A DNA stretch of 64,000 bases from Polymorphobacter megasporae (GTDB lineage Bacteria > Pseudomonadota > Alphaproteobacteria > Sphingomonadales > Sphingomonadaceae): the NCBI RefSeq assembly GCF_018982885.2, contig NZ_CP081848.1, forward strand, positions 3,720,001 through 3,784,000. Reading direction: 5' to 3'. Both the position numbers and the translations under genes were made by a program. Positions 17,643 through 26,787 of this stretch are shown here, piece after piece (positions within the stretch are counted from its first letter, which is position 1; every line of letters begins with the position of its first letter). Under the pieces are notes generated by a model. The model had not been told where the DNA came from, made no database searches, and saw only the letters and a program-made list of their open reading frames with translations.

Positions 17643-18157
17643 TCGACGACAACCGCCAGTCGCTCGCCGATTTGGGCAATCTTCAGGTCCACGACGCGAC
17701 GACCGCTGCCGCCGCGCTGCATAACGACGGTGTTTCCGCCGCGCCGCTGCGCGAGCAGATCATCGACGCGCAGGGCCGCGCCTACGCCACCGGCAAGCGC
17801 AAGAACGCGATCGCGCGCGTCTGGATCAAGCCGGGTTCGGGCAAGATTCTCGTCAACGGCCGCGACCAGACCGAATATTTCGCGCGTCCGACGCTCCGCC
17901 TCGTGATCAACCAGCCGTTCGACGTCGCCGAGCGCCGCGACCAGTACGACGTCACCTGCACCGTCAAGGGCGGCGGCCTGTCGGGCCAGGCCGGCGCGGT
18001 CAAGCACGGCATCTCGCAGGCGCTCACCCGCTTCGAACCCTCGCTCCGGTCGGTCGTCAAGCACGCCGGCTTCCTGACGCGCGACCCGCGCGTCGTCGAG
18101 CGGAAGAAGTACGGTAAGGCGAAGGCGCGTAAGAGCTTCCAGTTCTCGAAGCGGTAA
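17639..18157 (+). CDS. rpsI: 30S ribosomal protein S9
   Basis: The 172-residue protein carries the whole S9 domain ([59 protein letters not shown]) and the basic C-terminus ending in SFQFSKR that reaches into the P site of the ribosome. A roughly 48-residue N-terminal extension, absent from E. coli S9, is seen in many alphaproteobacteria. It is coupled to rplM through an ATGA overlap and is followed by a strong terminator. Confidence 0.96.
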   Translation: MIDDNRQSLADLGNLQVHDATTAAAALHNDGVSAAPLREQIIDAQGRAYATGKRKNAIARVWIKPGSGKILVNGRDQTEYFARPTLRLVINQPFDVAERRDQYDVTCTVKGGGLSGQAGAVKHGISQALTRFEPSLRSVVKHAGFLTRDPRVVERKKYGKAKARKSFQFSKR

Positions 18158-18180
18158 CGCGAAGCCGCGGCGACGAAAAT

Positions 18181-18215
18181 AGGGCACGAACGCACCTCGC
18201 GTTCGTGCCCTTTTT
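18181..18215 (+). terminator. rho-independent terminator of rplM-rpsI
   Basis: AGGGCACGAACGC pairs with GCGTTCGTGCCCT around a four to five base loop and is followed by TTTTT. A perfect 13-bp GC-rich stem with a U-run is a textbook intrinsic terminator, 24 bases past the rpsI stop. Confidence 0.9.
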
Positions 18216-18483
18216 CGCGACTCCCGGCGAGCCGGCCGGCGGGGCGGCGGGTCTCCCCCGCCGAACCCGTCCGACGAAGGGCGCGGCTTTGCCGCGACCC
18301 TCGCTATGCTTTCCAAACCTACCCCACGGCGGCCTTGCACCGTAAAGGGCGACAGTCAGGCAATGCAGCCTCTCGATTTATGTAAGCCTGGGTTTCACGA
18401 ACACACTCTCCCGACGATTCACGGAAGGGCCTAACTGCTTGTGCCGGGTCAGCAATGGCTCACCCCGACCAAGAGCAGGCGCA
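18216..18483. other. gene-free stretch
   Basis: About 270 bases between the rpsI terminator and a gene remnant. It holds GC-rich short inverted repeats (for example CGCGGC TTT GCCGCG) but no frame, RNA gene or convincing promoter that can be defended. Base composition becomes less GC-rich towards the right, leading into the acquired-looking hydrolase. Confidence 0.4.
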
Positions 18484-18600
18484 ATGTCCCTTATCCACAC
18501 CCCAACCGTCAAAGATGCCCCTGCCGCCTCCCAGTCGATGCTCGCAGAGACCGAAAAAGGGCTCCCCGCTTCGTCGTCCAAACTGGAGTCGGATCGATGA
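18484..18600 (+). pseudogene. remnant of an AhpD-like/carboxymuconolactone decarboxylase gene N-terminus
   Basis: A 38-codon frame begins with an N-terminus (HTPTVKDAPAASQSMLAE) resembling the first residues of AhpD-like peroxidase-related proteins, in which a TPxxxxAPAASQPLLE stretch leads into the catalytic domain. Here the similarity ends after about 25 residues and the frame stops at a TGA overlapping the hydrolase ATG. It therefore looks like a truncated gene or deletion scar. Alternatively it is a short leader frame coupled to the hydrolase. The assignment rests on remembered family pattern, not on a search. Confidence 0.4.
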
Positions 18601-19463
18601 CGATAGCGTCCTACCGCGGAATGGATCGAGCTGCACTCGACACCGCCTATAACAATGTCAGGGCCGACCTGGACTACCAAGCGAGATTGGCCGACTTCAA
18701 GGCACGGAGCAACGCGCTTTATCGTGATGCGGCCGTGAGGCGCGACATTGCTTATGGCACCCAACCGCGCCAGCGCTTCGATTGGATGTCGTGCGGTAGA
18801 GCGGAGGCTCCAACCTTCGTCTTCATCCACGGCGGTTATTGGCAAAATTACGCAAAGGACGACTTGGCCTTCGTTGCCGCTGGTCCCCTGGCGAGCGGCT
18901 TCAATGTTGCGCTCGTCGAATATACGCTTGCACCAGAGGCATCGATGACTGGCATCGTCGGCGAGATCCGGTTGCTGCTCGACTTCCTCAGCGATGGCAA
19001 GGGCGACATCGGGTTTCGCGCAAAGCCGGTCTGCCTCTGCGGACATTCTGCCGGTGGCCAACTGGCTGCGCTTCACCGCGAGCATCCAGCGGTGACACGC
19101 ACGCTTTCGATCAGCGGGTTATTCGAGCTGGAGCCGATCGCTCTTTCCTGGCTGAATGAAAAGCTGCGCCTTTCCCCGGCGGAAGTTGAGTCGTTCAGTC
19201 CGATGTATAAGATTGGCGCCGGGGCTAGCGCGATCGTGGCCGTCGGCGACGCCGAGCTCCCCGAGCTCAAACGCCAGTCGCGCGACTATGCAGATGCGCT
19301 TGGACTGCACGCGCAGGAGGCCATGTTCCTGAGTCTCGCGGGCCATTCCCACTTTTCGATACTTGATGATTTGTCAGACCCACGGGGAACGATCATGTCC
19401 GCAGTCACTGGCCAATTTGCGCCGGACCTCGGCTTATCAACCGCGGTGCCACTACATGTGTAG
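18597..19463 (+). CDS. alpha/beta hydrolase, kynurenine-formamidase-like
   Basis: The 288-residue enzyme has the oxyanion-hole motif FVFIHGGYWQNYAKDD (HGGxW, typical of arylformamidase/kynurenine formamidase and related esterases), the nucleophile elbow LCGHSAGGQLAA, and a late acid/base pair with GHSHFSILDDL. It probably hydrolyses a formamide or small ester. GGAG precedes the ATG at 18597. Codon usage is less GC-rich than its neighbours and a gene remnant precedes it, so it may have been acquired horizontally. No tryptophan-degradation genes are adjacent. Confidence 0.8.
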   Translation: MTIASYRGMDRAALDTAYNNVRADLDYQARLADFKARSNALYRDAAVRRDIAYGTQPRQRFDWMSCGRAEAPTFVFIHGGYWQNYAKDDLAFVAAGPLASGFNVALVEYTLAPEASMTGIVGEIRLLLDFLSDGKGDIGFRAKPVCLCGHSAGGQLAALHREHPAVTRTLSISGLFELEPIALSWLNEKLRLSPAEVESFSPMYKIGAGASAIVAVGDAELPELKRQSRDYADALGLHAQEAMFLSLAGHSHFSILDDLSDPRGTIMSAVTGQFAPDLGLSTAVPLHV

Positions 19464-19560
19464 CATGATGTGTAGCGTGCAATCGGTGCGTAACCCGCAC
19501 CCCGTCCGCGACGAACCTCCCCTTGGCGCGACCCCTCCCCCACGCGCATAGGGTGCTGCC

Positions 19561-21570
19561 ATGATCCGTTTCCTCAGCCTCCTCCTCGCACTCCTCGCCC
19601 CCATCGCGGCGGTGGCCGATGTGCTTCCGAGCGGCGGCAACAATGTCCGCGTCGAGCTCATCGCCGAAAGCGCCGCCCCCGCCCCCGGCAAGCCGGTGAC
19701 GCTGGCGATCGTGCTGACGCCGAAGCCCGGCTGGCACACCTACTGGTCGAACCCCGGCGAGGCGGGCTTTGCGCCTAAGGCGACGTGGACCGGGGCGACT
19801 GCGGGATCATTGCGCTTTCCAGTGCCGGTGACGTTGCTCGTGTCGGGGTTGATGAACTACGTCTATGAAGCGCCTGCGACGCTGCTCGTCGACGTCACCG
19901 GCGCGACCGGGCCGGTGAGCGTTAAGCTCAACTACCTCGTCTGCACGACCGAGATCTGCGTCCCCGAGTCCGCCGAGGCGAGCGTCGCGCTCCATCCCGG
20001 CGACGGCGCGCCCGACCCTGCCGTCGCTGCGCGCTTCGCCGCCGCGCGCGCCGCGCTGCCGGTGCCGCTCGCGGGCGCACATTATGCGCTCGACAAGGGG
20101 CGGTTCGCGCTCGGGGTGCCGGTCGCCGACCCTGCCGGGGTGACCGCCGCCTATTTCTTTCCCGCCGCCGACGGTGCGGTCGACTACTCCAGCCCGCAGG
20201 TCGTCAGCGTTGCGGGCAAGCTGCTGCGGATCGAGACCAAGGCCGACCCCAAGGCGCGCGGGTCGATCGATGGCGTCCTGCGCATCGAGCGCGGCGGCAA
20301 GGCCGAGGGCTTCGCGCTGTCAGCTAGCCCCGGTTCGGTCCCGGCGGCGGGCGCGGCGGGGAAGCGCGACGGCACCGCCACCGTCTTCGCCACTGCACTT
20401 CTCCTCGCGATCGCCGGGGGAGTCATCCTCAACATCATGCCGTGCGTCTTTCCGATCCTCAGCCTGAAGGCGCTGAGCCTTGCCAAGGGCGGAAGCTCGC
20501 CCGCCGACGCGCGGCGCGACGCGCTCGCCTACGCCGCCGGGGTGATCGTGGTCTGCACCGGGCTCGGCGCGCTGATCCTCGGGCTTCGTGCGGCGGGGAC
20601 ACAGGTCGGCTGGGCGTTCCAGTTGCAGGACCCGCGCGTCATCGCCGGGCTGCTGCTGCTGACGACGGCGATCGCGCTCAACCTCGCCGGACTGTTCGAG
20701 CTCGGCAATTTCGGCGGCGGGCAGAGCCTCGCGTCGAAGCCGGGGGCGGCGGGGAGCTTCTGGACCGGCGCGCTCGCCGCGTTCGTTGCGACGCCGTGCA
20801 CCGGGCCGTTCATGGCGGGAGCGCTCGGCGCGGCGCTGGTCCTGCCGCCGGCGGCGGGGTTGCTGGTCTTCGCGGGCCTCGGCCTTGGACTGGCGCTGCC
20901 GTTCATCGCGATCGGCTTCGTCCCCGCGCTGCGCCGCCGCCTGCCCAAGCCGGGCGCATGGATGGCGACGTTCCGCTCGATCCTCAGCATCCCGATGTTC
21001 CTGACCGCGCTCGCGCTGGCGTGGGTGCTCGGGCGGCAGGCCGGGGTGGGCGGGATGACGCTCGGAATCGGCGGCGCCATGCTGATCGGGCTGGCTTTAT
21101 GGTGGTACGGTAGCCGCCAGCGCGCGTTCGTCAGCGGCTGGCCGCCGTTGCTCGCCGCCGCGGTTGCCGCCGTCGCCGCCGTCGCGCTGGTGGTGCCGCA
21201 GACCTCGACCGCAACGACGGTCGACGCGCCCGCCGGGCTTGCGGCGGCAAAGTTCAGCGAGCCCGCGCTCGCCGCATTGACCGCCGTGCATACCCCGGCT
21301 TTCGTCTATTTCACCGCCGACTGGTGCCTGACGTGCAAGGTCAACGAGCGCGGCGCAATCGCCTCGTCCGATGTCGCGGCGGCGTTCAAGCGCGGCGGCG
21401 TCAAGACGCTTGTCGGCGACTGGACGAACGGCGACCCGGTGCTCGGGCGCTTCATCGAGGCGCATAACCGCGCCGGGGTGCCGCTGTATCTGTTCTACCA
21501 CCGCGATGGGCGGGTCGAGGTTTTGCCGCAGGTGCTGACAGTGGCGACGCTGACGGGGTTGGCGGTCTAG
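19561..21570 (+). CDS. DsbD/ScsB-like thiol:disulfide interchange protein
   Basis: The 669-residue protein has a signal peptide, an N-terminal DsbD-alpha-like domain with the cysteine pair in LNYLVCTTEICVPES, a central membrane domain with the conserved MPCVFPILSLK and ATPCTGPFMAGAL cysteine motifs used for electron transfer across the membrane, and a C-terminal thioredoxin-like domain with WCLTCK. This layout moves electrons from cytoplasmic thioredoxin to periplasmic partners, such as for cytochrome c maturation or protein repair. Its stop overlaps by four bases the stop of the convergent L,D-transpeptidase gene. Confidence 0.9.
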   Translation: MIRFLSLLLALLAPIAAVADVLPSGGNNVRVELIAESAAPAPGKPVTLAIVLTPKPGWHTYWSNPGEAGFAPKATWTGATAGSLRFPVPVTLLVSGLMNYVYEAPATLLVDVTGATGPVSVKLNYLVCTTEICVPESAEASVALHPGDGAPDPAVAARFAAARAALPVPLAGAHYALDKGRFALGVPVADPAGVTAAYFFPAADGAVDYSSPQVVSVAGKLLRIETKADPKARGSIDGVLRIERGGKAEGFALSASPGSVPAAGAAGKRDGTATVFATALLLAIAGGVILNIMPCVFPILSLKALSLAKGGSSPADARRDALAYAAGVIVVCTGLGALILGLRAAGTQVGWAFQLQDPRVIAGLLLLTTAIALNLAGLFELGNFGGGQSLASKPGAAGSFWTGALAAFVATPCTGPFMAGALGAALVLPPAAGLLVFAGLGLGLALPFIAIGFVPALRRRLPKPGAWMATFRSILSIPMFLTALALAWVLGRQAGVGGMTLGIGGAMLIGLALWWYGSRQRAFVSGWPPLLAAAVAAVAAVALVVPQTSTATTVDAPAGLAAAKFSEPALAALTAVHTPAFVYFTADWCLTCKVNERGAIASSDVAAAFKRGGVKTLVGDWTNGDPVLGRFIEAHNRAGVPLYLFYHRDGRVEVLPQVLTVATLTGLAV

Positions 21571-22634
21571 GTCTTCGCGCGCGTCTCGGTCCCCTTGAAC
21601 ACCACGACCGCCCCCGCCTTGACCGATTTCGCGAGCTGCTGGATGTCCCAGTTGGTCAGGCGGACGCAGCCGTGCGACGCGCGCTTGCCGACGAGGCGCG
21701 GGTCGGGGGTGCCGTGGATGCCGTAGGTGTCCTTGGTCAGGTCGATCCACGTCGTCCCGACCGGGTTGTTCGGCCCCGGCTTGATCGTCAGCTTGCCCTC
21801 GGCCTTCTTGCCGAAGGTCAGCCGCTTCGGGTCGAAGGTATAGGTCGCCTTCATCGCCACGGTCCGCACCTTCCACGTTCCCGACGGCGCGGGGCGTTCG
21901 GTGCTGCCGACGGTCGCCGGATAGACCGCGAGCAATTTCCCCCCGGCACCCATCGCGCGGACCGAATTGGCGCTCTTGTCGACCTCGATCCGCGTCACCA
22001 CGCCGCCAAGTTTCTCGGCGGTGACCGAGGCGACGGTGATGACGGTCCCGGCCTTGGTGAAGTCGGCCCCGGGGTTGAGCGCCTTGAGCAGCGCGTCGTC
22101 CATATGGAAGCGCTCGGCGAGTTCCTCGACCGGGTTGGCGTAGGCGGGCGAGTCGAGCTTGGCGAGCTCGGCCATGTCGGTCGGCAGGTGCTCGACGAAA
22201 GGCCCGGCGACGTCGGTATCGGTGATCGTATAATGCTCGACGGTCGGCTCGGCATCGGCGGCGGCGAGCTTGTCGGTCAGCGCGGCGGTGTCGGTGCCGC
22301 TCGCGTCGTTCGCCTTGCGGTATGCTTCCTCGGCGAGCTTGAGGTTACCGCCGTCCTTGCCGTCGATCACGCCCGGCGAGAAATGCGCGCGGTCGAGCAG
22401 GACCTGGAGGCGGATCAGCGCGCGCTGCGGGGCGGCGATTGCGGCGGGAATGACGATCGGCGCGGCCTCGCTCGCGGCAGCGGGTACAGCGGGCGCGGCA
22501 GCTTCCGGGGCGGCGGCAGGAGCGGCGGCGGGCGGCGCGGCAGCGGGAGCAGCGGGCGCTGGCTTGACCGGGACGACGGCCACCGCCGCGCTCGCGGTCG
22601 ATAGCAGGACGGCGAGAACGCAGCGTTGGAACAT
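21567..22634 (-). CDS. L,D-transpeptidase (YkuD family), exported
   Basis: The 355-residue protein has a signal peptide, a long Ala/Pro linker, a putative peptidoglycan-binding helical domain (LQVLLDRAHFSPGVIDGKDG), a LysM-like middle portion (ERFHMDDALLKALNPGADF) and a C-terminal YkuD domain with the catalytic site IHGTPDPRLVGKRASHGCVRL split by the HGT and SHGCVR motifs (His, Ser, Cys, Arg). It should make 3-3 crosslinks in peptidoglycan or attach proteins to it. It is divergent from the carboxypeptidase gene at 22684, so the two murein enzymes share one short control region. Confidence 0.92.
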   Translation of the reverse strand: MFQRCVLAVLLSTASAAVAVVPVKPAPAAPAAAPPAAAPAAAPEAAAPAVPAAASEAAPIVIPAAIAAPQRALIRLQVLLDRAHFSPGVIDGKDGGNLKLAEEAYRKANDASGTDTAALTDKLAAADAEPTVEHYTITDTDVAGPFVEHLPTDMAELAKLDSPAYANPVEELAERFHMDDALLKALNPGADFTKAGTVITVASVTAEKLGGVVTRIEVDKSANSVRAMGAGGKLLAVYPATVGSTERPAPSGTWKVRTVAMKATYTFDPKRLTFGKKAEGKLTIKPGPNNPVGTTWIDLTKDTYGIHGTPDPRLVGKRASHGCVRLTNWDIQQLAKSVKAGAVVVFKGTETRAKT

Positions 22635-22683
22635 CGGAACCGCCTGTTATGTTGTGTCGAGCGCTCAAGGTTTCGGCAGGGTA

Positions 22684-23472
22684 ATGGTTCCGATGGTCGT
22701 CGCGGCAATGCCCGAAAACTGCACAATATCGGCTCCCGCCGGAGCGCTGGCGGCGAACGTCGCCTCGCTCGGCACGATGGCGTGGGCCCCGTTCGGGCGG
22801 CCCGAAACTGGGTGGACGGTTTATTATCCGCGCGTCGCGGTCGACATCGGCACGACCTGCCCGGTGGCGAGCGAGGGCTTCGCGGCGAAGCTCGCGGGCT
22901 GGCAGGCGAGCCATCACCTCGCGCCGACGGGGGTGTTCGACCTGCTGACCTTCCCTGCGATGAAGGCGAAGTGGCAGGCGGCGCGGCCGTTCGCGCATAT
23001 CAACGGCAAGACCAACTGCCCGCCGCCGCCACCGCCCGAAGCGCTCGCGACGGCTGCACCGCGCGAAAGCTTCGTCGGCAAGACGATCCAGCTCCGCACC
23101 GCCGCGCTCGCCGCATACCGGGCGATGGTCGCCGATGCCCGCCACGATCCCGCGATCGCCGCCGAGCGGAGGTCGTTGACGATCTTTTCAGCCTACCGCG
23201 ACCCCGACGCCGACGCTGCGCGCTGCACCGCCGAGGGCAATTGCAACGGCATCGTCCGCGCGACATGCTCGGCGCACCGCACCGGGCTCGCGCTCGACAT
23301 GTGGGTCGGACAGGCCCCGGGCTACGGCCCCGATTCGACCGCCGACGCCAACCGCGCGGCGATGGTCGCCTCCCCGGCGTACCGCTGGCTGCTGGTCCAC
23401 GCCAAGCAATATGGCTTCGTCAATTACGTTTTCGAGCCGTGGCACTGGGAGTGGACCGGGGAGCCGATCTGA
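22684..23472 (+). CDS. D-alanyl-D-alanine carboxypeptidase, VanY/LAS family
   Basis: The 262-residue protein ends in a LAS-type zinc peptidase domain: FSAYRDPDADAARC, the SAHRTGLALDMW metal motif (His and Asp ligands) and the final FEPWHWEW histidine. The N-terminal half (TGWTVYYPRVAVDIGTTCPV and FAAKLAGWQASHHLAPTGVF) resembles a peptidoglycan-binding helper domain. The start is uncertain: ATG 22684 follows AGGG closely, while GTG 22654 would add an arginine ahead of a hydrophobic stretch and give a better export signal. Divergence from an L,D-transpeptidase suggests concerted wall remodelling. Confidence 0.85.
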   Translation: MVPMVVAAMPENCTISAPAGALAANVASLGTMAWAPFGRPETGWTVYYPRVAVDIGTTCPVASEGFAAKLAGWQASHHLAPTGVFDLLTFPAMKAKWQAARPFAHINGKTNCPPPPPPEALATAAPRESFVGKTIQLRTAALAAYRAMVADARHDPAIAAERRSLTIFSAYRDPDADAARCTAEGNCNGIVRATCSAHRTGLALDMWVGQAPGYGPDSTADANRAAMVASPAYRWLLVHAKQYGFVNYVFEPWHWEWTGEPI

Positions 23473-23474
23473 CG

Positions 23475-24377
23475 CTACGCCGCGGCGGCGAGCCCGTAGT
23501 CCATCGCGTGCAGGTCGGCGATCAGGCCCGGGCCGGTCGGGTTCCAGCCGAGCCGCTCGCGGGTCAATGCGCTCGACGCCGACATGTCCATTCCGACAAA
23601 CGCCCCGAACCAGCCGAAATGCGCCATCGCCTCGTCGGGGGTCAGCGACTTGACCGGCACACCGAGCCCCGCGCCGACTGCCTCGGCAACATCGCGCATC
23701 GCGACGCCTTCCTCGGCAACCGCATGCCAGCGGGCACCGGCGCGGTGGTGATCGAGCGCGAGCCGGTACAGCCGCGCGACGTCGCTGACGTGCGCCGCCG
23801 CGAAGCGGTTGGTCCCATCGCCGACATATGCCGAGACGCCCTTGTCGCGCGCGATGTCGATTGCCCAGGTGATCAGCCCCTGCTTCACCGGGTCGTGGAC
23901 CTGCGGCAGGCGAACGGCCGCGACCGAGACGCCGCGCTGCGCCACCGCCTCGCCGGTCACTTCGGATACGCGCCGCGGGTTGGCATAATTGCGGTTCATG
24001 ACGTCCTCGGTGGCGAGCTGCCCCGGCCCGGAGGAACCGAGACCGACCCCCGACGTGATGAGAAACGGCCGATCGGACCCCGCGAGGACGTCGCCGATCG
24101 CCTCGATGACGCGCCGGTCCTTCTCGCAGTTCGCGATGAAATTATTAAAGTCGTGGTCGAAGGCCGCGTGGACGACGGCATCGGCGGTCTCCGCACCGGC
24201 GGCGACGCTGGCGGGGTCCTCGAGCGTCCCGCGATGCACCTCGACCCCCGCCGCTTCGAGCTTTCGCGCGCCGGCATCGGAGCGGGTCAGGCCGACGACG
24301 TGATGCCCGGCGTCGATCAGTTCGGGAATGACGTGCGAGCCGATAAAGCCGGTCGCGCCGGTAAGAAATACGCGCAT
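23475..24377 (-). CDS. NAD(P)-dependent epimerase/dehydratase-like (atypical SDR)
   Basis: The 300-residue protein begins with MRVFLTGATGFIGSHV, the glycine-rich NAD(P)-binding motif of extended/atypical short-chain dehydrogenases, followed by VEVHRGTLEDPASV and ADAVVHAAFDHDF. The catalytic YxxxK is not intact (NYANPRRVSE stands where it would be expected), which points to an atypical NmrA-like or reductase subclass rather than a classical epimerase. It is divergent from an XRE/MmyB-type regulator, which usually controls just such an adjacent dehydrogenase. Confidence 0.8.
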   Translation of the reverse strand: MRVFLTGATGFIGSHVIPELIDAGHHVVGLTRSDAGARKLEAAGVEVHRGTLEDPASVAAGAETADAVVHAAFDHDFNNFIANCEKDRRVIEAIGDVLAGSDRPFLITSGVGLGSSGPGQLATEDVMNRNYANPRRVSEVTGEAVAQRGVSVAAVRLPQVHDPVKQGLITWAIDIARDKGVSAYVGDGTNRFAAAHVSDVARLYRLALDHHRAGARWHAVAEEGVAMRDVAEAVGAGLGVPVKSLTPDEAMAHFGWFGAFVGMDMSASSALTRERLGWNPTGPGLIADLHAMDYGLAAAA

Positions 24378-24411
24378 GGGTCGATCTCCGTGGTGGTGTG
24401 AAACGGGGTAT

Positions 24412-24423
24412 CGACCTAGGTCG
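24412..24423. promoter_or_regulatory. perfect palindrome between the SDR gene and its divergent regulator
   Basis: CGACCTAGGTCG is a perfect 12-bp palindrome in the 92-base region between the two divergent starts. Its position suggests an operator for the XRE/MmyB regulator at 24470 that controls both genes. Confidence 0.4.
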
Positions 24424-24469
24424 CTTGCTGTTAAAGTAGTGACCTTATCCCGGTATAACGATCAACAGG

Positions 24470-25330
24470 ATGGATATGGCCACCCTCGCCGCGCACGCGC
24501 TTGCCAACAGCCTCGGCAGCTATCTCCGTGACCGCCGCGCGCGGCTCGATCCGGCGACCTTCGGCTTCGCGCCGGGCCGTCGACGGACGCCGGGCCTGCG
24601 CCGTGAGGAGGTCGCTCAACGCTCGAACATCAGCGCGACGTGGTACACATGGCTCGAGCAGGGGCGCGGCGGCGCGCCGTCGGCCGACGTCCTCAACCGC
24701 ATCGCCACCGGGCTGATGCTCACCGAGACCGAGCGCCAGCACCTGTTCATGCTCGGTCTCGGCCGCCCGCCCGAGGTCCATTACACCCCGATCAACGGTG
24801 TCACCCCCCGCCTCCAGCGCGTCCTCGATGCGTTCGATGCCAGCCCGGCGATCATCAAGACCGCGACGTGGGACATCGTCGCGTGGAACACCGCCGCCGC
24901 GATGCTGCTGACCGATTACTCGAAACTGCCGCCGAACGGGCGCAACATCCTGCGGCTGATGTTCGGCAATTCGCACATCCGCGCCGCGCAGGAGGATTGG
25001 CAGACCGTCGCGCGCTATGTCGTCGGTGCGTTCCGGGCCGACGCAGCGCGCGCCGGGGCCAACGCCGAGATCACCGGGCTCGTCGAGGAACTGTCGCGGA
25101 CCAGCCCCGAGTTCGCGGCAATGTGGCGCGACAACCAGGTCGCCGAGCATGGCGAAGGGCGCAAACGCCTCCACCATCCGATCCTCGGGCTGATCGAACT
25201 CGAATTCTCCGCCTTCGCCGTCGACGGCCGCCCCGACCTCGGCATGATCGTCTACAACCCCGCGACCGACGAGGGTGCCGACCGCATCCGCCGCCATCTG
25301 GCGGAGATGCGGGAGGCGAGCGCGGCTTAA
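24470..25330 (+). CDS. XRE-family regulator with MmyB-like ligand-binding domain
   Basis: The 286-residue protein has an N-terminal Cro/CI HTH (LGSYLRDRRARLDPATFGF, RTPGLRREEVAQRSNISATW followed by YTWLEQGRG) and a C-terminal PAS-like MmyB/MLTR ligand domain (VLDAFDASPAIIKTATWDIV, LRLMFGNSHIRAAQEDW, HHPILGLIELEFSAFAVDGR). Members bind fatty-acid-like or aromatic ligands and control a divergently transcribed oxidoreductase, here the SDR at 23475. An in-frame ATG at 24476 is an equally good start. The last four bases overlap the stop of the convergent acetamidase gene. Confidence 0.9.
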   Translation: MDMATLAAHALANSLGSYLRDRRARLDPATFGFAPGRRRTPGLRREEVAQRSNISATWYTWLEQGRGGAPSADVLNRIATGLMLTETERQHLFMLGLGRPPEVHYTPINGVTPRLQRVLDAFDASPAIIKTATWDIVAWNTAAAMLLTDYSKLPPNGRNILRLMFGNSHIRAAQEDWQTVARYVVGAFRADAARAGANAEITGLVEELSRTSPEFAAMWRDNQVAEHGEGRKRLHHPILGLIELEFSAFAVDGRPDLGMIVYNPATDEGADRIRRHLAEMREASAA

Positions 25331-26628
25331 GGCGTGCTGACGACGTGGTGTGACGCGGGCAGGACCGCCTTGTCGATCTTTGCCGCAACGCCGACGCTCC
25401 GTCCGGCAAGATTGGGGACGCTATAATGCAGCGCCGTGCCGAGGACCTGCGCCGCCTGCGACAGGGTCATATCGTAGTCCTGCTGTAGCCACTGGATCAT
25501 GCCCGTGCTCGCCGCCTTGAGCGCGTCGTCGAGCGACCCCGCCTGGCCGAGCACCATGATCTGCGCCGGCGACTCGACGCGCGGCAGGTTGATCGTCTTG
25601 CCCTTGATCAGCTCGACCGAGAAGGTCACGTCCATCGACGTTTCGAGCGCGTATTGCGACGTCTCGCCGTCGCCCTGGAGCGCGTGCGCGTCGCCCATAT
25701 ACAGCAGCGCGCCGGGCTGCTGGACGGGCAGGTAGACGGTGTTGCCCTCGACGACTTCGTTGAAATCCATGTTTCCGCCAAAGCGCCCGGTGTCGCCGGT
25801 CGAGACCGGCGGCGAGCCAAACCCCGGGGCGACCGCGAGCCCGTCGAGCATTGGCCGGACGGCGACCGAATACGCCGCGAGCGCGCCGGTCGCACCGTCG
25901 GGGCTCGCGCGCCCGCTGGCGAGGCCGAGCTTCCACCGCACCGGCTTGCCGAGGTCACCCGCCTTAGCCACGAGCGGATTGCCGAGCGCGCGCGCGACGA
26001 CGGTGTCGAGGCTGTCGGCATAGTCGCGGTTCAACCTGACCCGGTTGAGGTGGACTGCCAGCGTGTCGCCCGCCACCGCGCCAGCGACGAAGAACGGACC
26101 GGTCTGGGGATTGCCGAACAACGCGCGGGTGACGCCATGCTCGTCGACGCCGCCTGAATCAATCGTCGTCGTATGGACGACGTCGCCGGGCCAGATCGTC
26201 AGCACCGGAGCCCGATCGGCATTCCATGTGTTCGAGTAATCGACCGGGTGGAAGTCGAGGGTTCGCGGCCCCCCGGCGGGGCGTTCGACAATACGCCATG
26301 CCGTGAAGCGGTGCGAGACCTGCGTGTCGGGATGATTGGTATCGGGCTCGGCGACGGTGCCGGCGATGCGATCGTGGTCGACCCGTCCGGTATAATGCGA
26401 CACGCGATGGTCGCTGTCGGTCGTGTCGAAGACGATGCTCCGCTTCGCCAGCCGCCCGGTGAGCCGGTCGCCGTCGAGGTCGCCGGTAAGCTGACCGGAC
26501 CCATCGATCGTCAGGGTCGAAAACGCCGGATTGCCCCACAGGTCGGTCCGCACGATCCACGTCTCGCGGGAAAGCGCCGGTCCGGCGGCGAAAACGACGG
26601 CGAGACTGGCAAGGATATGGTGCTTCAT
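25327..26628 (-). CDS. acetamidase/formamidase family protein, exported
   Basis: The 433-residue protein has a signal peptide (HHILASLAVVFAAGPALS), an N-terminal region without clear family features, and the FmdA/AmdA acetamidase/formamidase fold: DFHPVDYSNTWNADRAPVLT, PGDVVHTTTIDSGG, FGNPQTGPFFVAGA, FGGNMDFNEVVEGNTVYLPV, and GDAHALQGDGE. It should hydrolyse short-chain amides in the periplasm. GGAG lies before the ATG at 26628; the open frame to 27267 is a GC-rich artefact. Extension at the N-terminus compared with cytoplasmic relatives is consistent with export. Confidence 0.88.
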   Translation of the reverse strand: MKHHILASLAVVFAAGPALSRETWIVRTDLWGNPAFSTLTIDGSGQLTGDLDGDRLTGRLAKRSIVFDTTDSDHRVSHYTGRVDHDRIAGTVAEPDTNHPDTQVSHRFTAWRIVERPAGGPRTLDFHPVDYSNTWNADRAPVLTIWPGDVVHTTTIDSGGVDEHGVTRALFGNPQTGPFFVAGAVAGDTLAVHLNRVRLNRDYADSLDTVVARALGNPLVAKAGDLGKPVRWKLGLASGRASPDGATGALAAYSVAVRPMLDGLAVAPGFGSPPVSTGDTGRFGGNMDFNEVVEGNTVYLPVQQPGALLYMGDAHALQGDGETSQYALETSMDVTFSVELIKGKTINLPRVESPAQIMVLGQAGSLDDALKAASTGMIQWLQQDYDMTLSQAAQVLGTALHYSVPNLAGRSVGVAAKIDKAVLPASHHVVSTP

Positions 26629-26787
26629 GACGCTCCGCAGTGTCGGGATGTGCAATTTCGTCGCACCCATATGCCATGACCGGTTCGCGTCGATGTCACC
26701 AGCCCGAACGGTGCCGACGGTCGTCGGTTTTCGTCTCGACCAGCTGCCCCGATGGACCCGCCTGCCAATCTCGGGCACGATGCGCGT

